Shown here piece after piece: positions 61,338 to 64,000 of a stretch of DNA of 64,000 bases. The stretch's first letter is position 1; each line of letters begins with the position of its first letter. Below the pieces are notes generated by a model, which did not search any database, was not told the DNA's origin, and saw only the letters and a list, made by a program, of their open reading frames with translations. Made by a program: the position numbers and the translations under genes. The DNA is from a candidate division KSB1 bacterium. Lineage in GTDB: Bacteria; Zhuqueibacterota; Zhuqueibacteria; Zhuqueibacterales; Zhuqueibacteraceae. The stretch spans positions 62,001 to 126,000 of the forward strand of contig JAPDQB010000010.1 of NCBI GenBank assembly GCA_034506175.1. Direction: 5' to 3'.

Positions 61338-62390
61338 TCAGCGCGCTGTGCTTTCCCTGATTTGCCGGTTCAATTTCGCCAGCCGGATAAACAACTCCTC
61401 GATTTTGCGATTATATTCCGTTGCCGGCAGATCATTTTTGCGGGCTTTAAGATTCTCAATTTCCGCCAGCAGCCGGGCTTTCTCTATTGCCAGGGGATGG
61501 CTGCGCTCGGCCGTTGTCGTCGGTGCAGCCGAAGCGGCGCTGGCTGCGAGAAATGTCCGGCTCGCCAGTTGCCCGTCTGCGACCGTCTGGCTGTTGGCCG
61601 TCGGGGTTTCGCTGCCGCTGCCGTCGCCGTTGTCGTCCAACAGCGGATGCTCCGGCCGCAGGCGGTTGGCGTTCTCGTAAAATCGTACCAGCCGGTCGCG
61701 GCTGAAGTCGAATGCCTCCAGCAACGAGACACTGTTGTTTTTGTCGAGATCGGCTTCCTCCGGCTTTAAAAAGGCTTCGACGAAATATTCAGGAAAGACG
61801 GTGGCGTATTTTTCCTCGCCGCTGCGCGTGGCAGTGATGACGACGCGGTTGGGCTTCGACAATTTTTCGATGAACGGTCCGCTCGCCGCGGTGGTGTTGA
61901 TAAAAACCTGGTGCTGCGTCGGCAGGCGATCCAGCGTCTGCGCCCAATCGAGATCGCGCCAGTCTGGGCCTTCGAGGTTGAATTTTGCCCAATCGCCGTC
62001 ATACGTGCCATGGCCGAAGAGAATCACTGCCACGAGGTCACGAGGCTGCAGGGCCCCGGCCAAACGCTCGAAAGCGGTGCGAATGTTGTCTGCCGTGCAC
62101 GGTGCGGCAGCCATGGGCAGCTTGGCGCTGCTCTCTATCAACACCGTGACCTGCGAGGAGGAGAACCCGTGTTTGGTGATCAAGATGTCGTGCAACTGCC
62201 GGGCAAGTTGCGCGTATTTTTCGCTAAACGCCGGCTGTCCGCCCTTTCCGACGATGATGAAAACGTGATCGGCGGCGTACGAATGAAACGGCAAAAAAAA
62301 GAAAAAAATGCAAACGAACAGGCGAGCCGAATACAGCAAAGGTAAAACTGGCGGCATGCCGCGGCGCTTGGAGACCAGAAGTGTTGTCAT
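61338..62390 (-). CDS. Exported caspase/legumain-fold (C13-like) protein lacking the catalytic cysteine
   Basis: 350 residues with a signal peptide (SARLFVCIFFFFLPFHSYAA). The caspase-like domain begins VFIIVGKGGQPAFSEKYAQ and reaches the catalytic-His motif VILFGHGTYDGDW (about residue 125). The strand that would carry the catalytic Cys (typically xxACxSG) reads INTTAASGPFIEKL, so the Cys is replaced by Ala. A Ca-like DLDKNNSVSLLEAF loop and a Ser/Ala/Thr-rich linker follow, and the C-terminus is a coiled coil (KARLLAEIENLKARKNDLPA). The fold suggests a scaffold or an inactive homologue rather than a protease. Confidence 0.7.
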   Translation of the reverse strand: MTTLLVSKRRGMPPVLPLLYSARLFVCIFFFFLPFHSYAADHVFIIVGKGGQPAFSEKYAQLARQLHDILITKHGFSSSQVTVLIESSAKLPMAAAPCTADNIRTAFERLAGALQPRDLVAVILFGHGTYDGDWAKFNLEGPDWRDLDWAQTLDRLPTQHQVFINTTAASGPFIEKLSKPNRVVITATRSGEEKYATVFPEYFVEAFLKPEEADLDKNNSVSLLEAFDFSRDRLVRFYENANRLRPEHPLLDDNGDGSGSETPTANSQTVADGQLASRTFLAASAASAAPTTTAERSHPLAIEKARLLAEIENLKARKNDLPATEYNRKIEELFIRLAKLNRQIRESTAR

Positions 62391-62701
62391 GCTTGCAAAA
62401 TAAGAAAGAATCAGACAAAAGTCAATTTTTATCCGTGTCCGACAAACCTTCGTGGCAAGCTGGCGTCAAAATTTGACGACGAGACACGAAGATGGTTGGT
62501 TCGTTACAAGCGACATGAGAGTCCCATCATTTTTTATTTGCACTTGAGCGTAAAATTTATTATTCTGTCCGCATCCCGGTGCGAGAAGGCTTTGGGGGTT
62601 GTCGTGTCCAGATTGTGGTGTGGCCTCAATGTTGCGTGCCCTCTTTCTTGCAACATCAAGGTTGCGTGGCGGAAAACTCGGCTTCAAATCGAAAGGTGGT
62701 T
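62391..62701. other. Divergent promoter region of the caspase-like and CotH-like genes
   Basis: About 310 bp between two divergent starts. It holds a hairpin ATGTTGC (62629-62635) / GCAACAT (62650-62656), a direct repeat of GTTGCGTG near 62631 and 62663, and the ribosome site AAAGGTGG before the ATG at 62702. No small gene is supported on either strand. Confidence 0.4.
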
Positions 62702-64000
62702 ATGGGCGTAAAAAGTTTTGTGCGAATTTTTTTGTCGTGGATCGTGCTGGCGGTGGTCGCGGCTCCGGTTGAGAGTCAAGCCCGCCAGGATTCCACGCGC
62801 ATCGTGACGGCGGGAGAATACGCCGCCGGCCGCTTGCACCGGTTCTTTTTCGGCGCGCATTATCGCGACCTGTGGACAACGCCGGTCAAAGTCGAGATAC
62901 TCGATCTGGCGAATTTCGCCGGCGGCTTGACGCCGCTCAAACGCGGCGGCGGCTTTCAGACCAAAAGTTTGCGCTTTAAAGGAAAAGACGGCCGGCAATA
63001 CGCTTTTCGTTCAATCGACAAAGACCCCTCCAAAGTTCTACCACCGGAGTTGCGGGATACGCTGGCGGATGATATTTTGCAAGATCAAATCAGTCTGGCG
63101 CATCCGTACGCCGCCTTGGTGGTCGCGCCGTTGGCCGAAGCCGTCGGTGTTTTGCACGCTGAGCCGCGCCTCGTCTGCTTGCCGGACGATCCGCGGCTCG
63201 GCGAATTTCGCGCCGATTTTCGCAACCTGCTGGGATTCATCGAAGAGCGCCCGGATGACGGCCCGGACGGCGAGCCCGGCTTTGCCGGCTCCGACAAAAT
63301 CGTCGGCACCGACAATCTGTTCAAAGAGTTGGAAGACGATCACAACACCGCTGTTGATTCCGAAGCGTTTCTCACCGCGCGGCTGCTCGATGTTTACGTG
63401 GGTGATTGGGATCGCCACGTCGATCAATGGCGCTGGGCGCGAATGCGAAAAAACGGCAAAAAACTCTGGTATCCGATTCCCCGCGACCGCGACCAGGCCT
63501 TTGCGAAATTTGACGGCCTGTTTCCCTCGCTGGCCGAGAAACGGTACGTCGTTATCCAAATGGAAAGTTTCCACAAAAAGACGCCGGACGTTGTCAGCCT
63601 CACGTATTCCGGCCGCCATCTCGACCGCCGTTTTCTCATCGATCTCGAATACGACAGGTGGCGCGCGATCACGGAAAATTTTCTCGCCAAGTTGAGCGAC
63701 GAGGTGATCGAACGCGCCGTGAAAAACCTGCCGCCGGAAATTTACGCCAAGTCCGGCCCGGCGCTGGCGCAGAAGCTCAAAGACCGGCGGAATCTCATGC
63801 GCGACGCCTCGGATCGCTATTATCAAAATCTCGCGAAGTACGTCGACATCAAAACCAGCCACGACGACGAGTTTGCTGAAATCACCCGGCACAACAACGG
63901 TGAGGTCGAAGTGGCGATTTATGCCCGCGACAAAACCACCGGCGGGAAAAAAAACAAGTGGCTGTATCATCGCCGCTTCAAAAAAGATGAGACCAAAGAA
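62702..64000 (+). CDS. Large exported protein with CotH-like kinase motif, 5' part only
   Basis: The first 433 codons; the gene runs off the window. A signal peptide (SWIVLAVVAAPVESQA) is followed by a domain starting AGEYAAGRLHRFFFGAHYRD and KRGGGFQTKSLRFKGKDGRQ. Around residue 225-265 are LLDVYVGDWDRHVDQWRW (D235, D237, H239) and WYPIPRDRDQAFAKF (D262, D264). These match the catalytic NWDR and DxD signature of CotH-type spore-coat kinases and HipA-like atypical kinases. Similar proteins in Bacteroidetes continue into a beta-barrel. Kinase activity is an inference from the motif. Confidence 0.7.
   Translation, partial: MGVKSFVRIFLSWIVLAVVAAPVESQARQDSTRIVTAGEYAAGRLHRFFFGAHYRDLWTTPVKVEILDLANFAGGLTPLKRGGGFQTKSLRFKGKDGRQYAFRSIDKDPSKVLPPELRDTLADDILQDQISLAHPYAALVVAPLAEAVGVLHAEPRLVCLPDDPRLGEFRADFRNLLGFIEERPDDGPDGEPGFAGSDKIVGTDNLFKELEDDHNTAVDSEAFLTARLLDVYVGDWDRHVDQWRWARMRKNGKKLWYPIPRDRDQAFAKFDGLFPSLAEKRYVVIQMESFHKKTPDVVSLTYSGRHLDRRFLIDLEYDRWRAITENFLAKLSDEVIERAVKNLPPEIYAKSGPALAQKLKDRRNLMRDASDRYYQNLAKYVDIKTSHDDEFAEITRHNNGEVEVAIYARDKTTGGKKNKWLYHRRFKKDETKE

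Noticed and set aside
63038-63970. 310-codon minus-strand frame at the end of the window
   Set aside because: It is the complement of the CotH-like gene, which has signal peptide, motifs and a ribosome site.
1-64000. Insertion sequences, prophage genes or integrases
   Set aside because: None of the translated frames shows transposase, integrase or phage motifs; the accessory content is TA modules and remnants only.
1-64000. tRNA or rRNA genes
   Set aside because: No cloverleaf-like stretch or conserved rRNA segment was noticed; a dedicated RNA search could still find one, but the gaps are short.

Overview
This 64 kb window is chromosomal DNA of a Gram-negative-type bacterium, moderately GC-rich and densely coded. 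Clues to its identity are a GWxTD-domain exported protein, lipoproteins and TonB-like proteins, an Alternative Complex III (ActABCDEF) joined to a caa3-type oxidase, two membrane pyrophosphatases, and a PBPRA1643-type SEC-C protein. I infer an uncultured or little-studied lineage in or near the FCB group (candidate phylum KSB1, Calditrichota, Zixibacteria or a relative). There is no 16S rRNA or tRNA in the window to settle this.

Layout. 1-4.1 kb: edge of an ATPase gene, GWxTD protein, sarcosine-oxidase-like flavoenzyme, and a broken formylglycine-generating-enzyme (FGE)-like gene. 4.2-15.6 kb (+): metH, a dTDP-4-dehydrorhamnose-reductase-like SDR, M28 peptidase, AgmX/TonB-like protein, lutB-lutC, then a graveyard with a MATE remnant and a radical SAM pseudogene. 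15.7-33.4 kb (+): extracytoplasmic solute-binding lipoprotein, histidine kinase, sigma-54 response regulator, DASS transporter, Usp, NhaD-like antiporter, DAACS symporter, two tandem membrane pyrophosphatases of different cation classes, Tpx, SDR and an FHA-cyclase. The layout suggests a regulated organic-acid uptake and ion-gradient module. 33.4-38.5 kb: a decaying MNT/HEPN pair, SEC-C protein, TonB-like lipoprotein, hydrolase, aminotransferase, dipeptide epimerase and a nucleotidyltransferase remnant.

38.6-52.9 kb (-) is the respiratory core: actA-actB-actC-actD-actE-actF, a small membrane protein, a SCO copper chaperone, and cytochrome oxidase subunits II, I, III and IV. Electrons would pass from quinol through ACIII and cytochrome c to a type A2 oxidase. 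The act part is interrupted by a RES/Xre toxin-antitoxin pair between actA and actB (toxin frameshifted), a BrnT/CopG-type pair between actD and actE, and a decayed remnant between actC and actD. 53-64 kb: a homocysteine methyltransferase, a MacA/MacB-like pair without ATPase, a DtxR regulator, a DPP-IV-like peptidase, an SQR-like flavoprotein, a caspase-fold protein lacking its catalytic Cys, and the 5' part of a large exported protein with a CotH-like kinase motif.

Two themes stand out. First, degenerate heptanucleotide tandem repeats occur at seven places, several of them inside coding sequence (actB, and both ends of the SCO gene). Second, many small or accessory genes are broken by frameshifts, stops or deletions, while the long housekeeping genes are intact.
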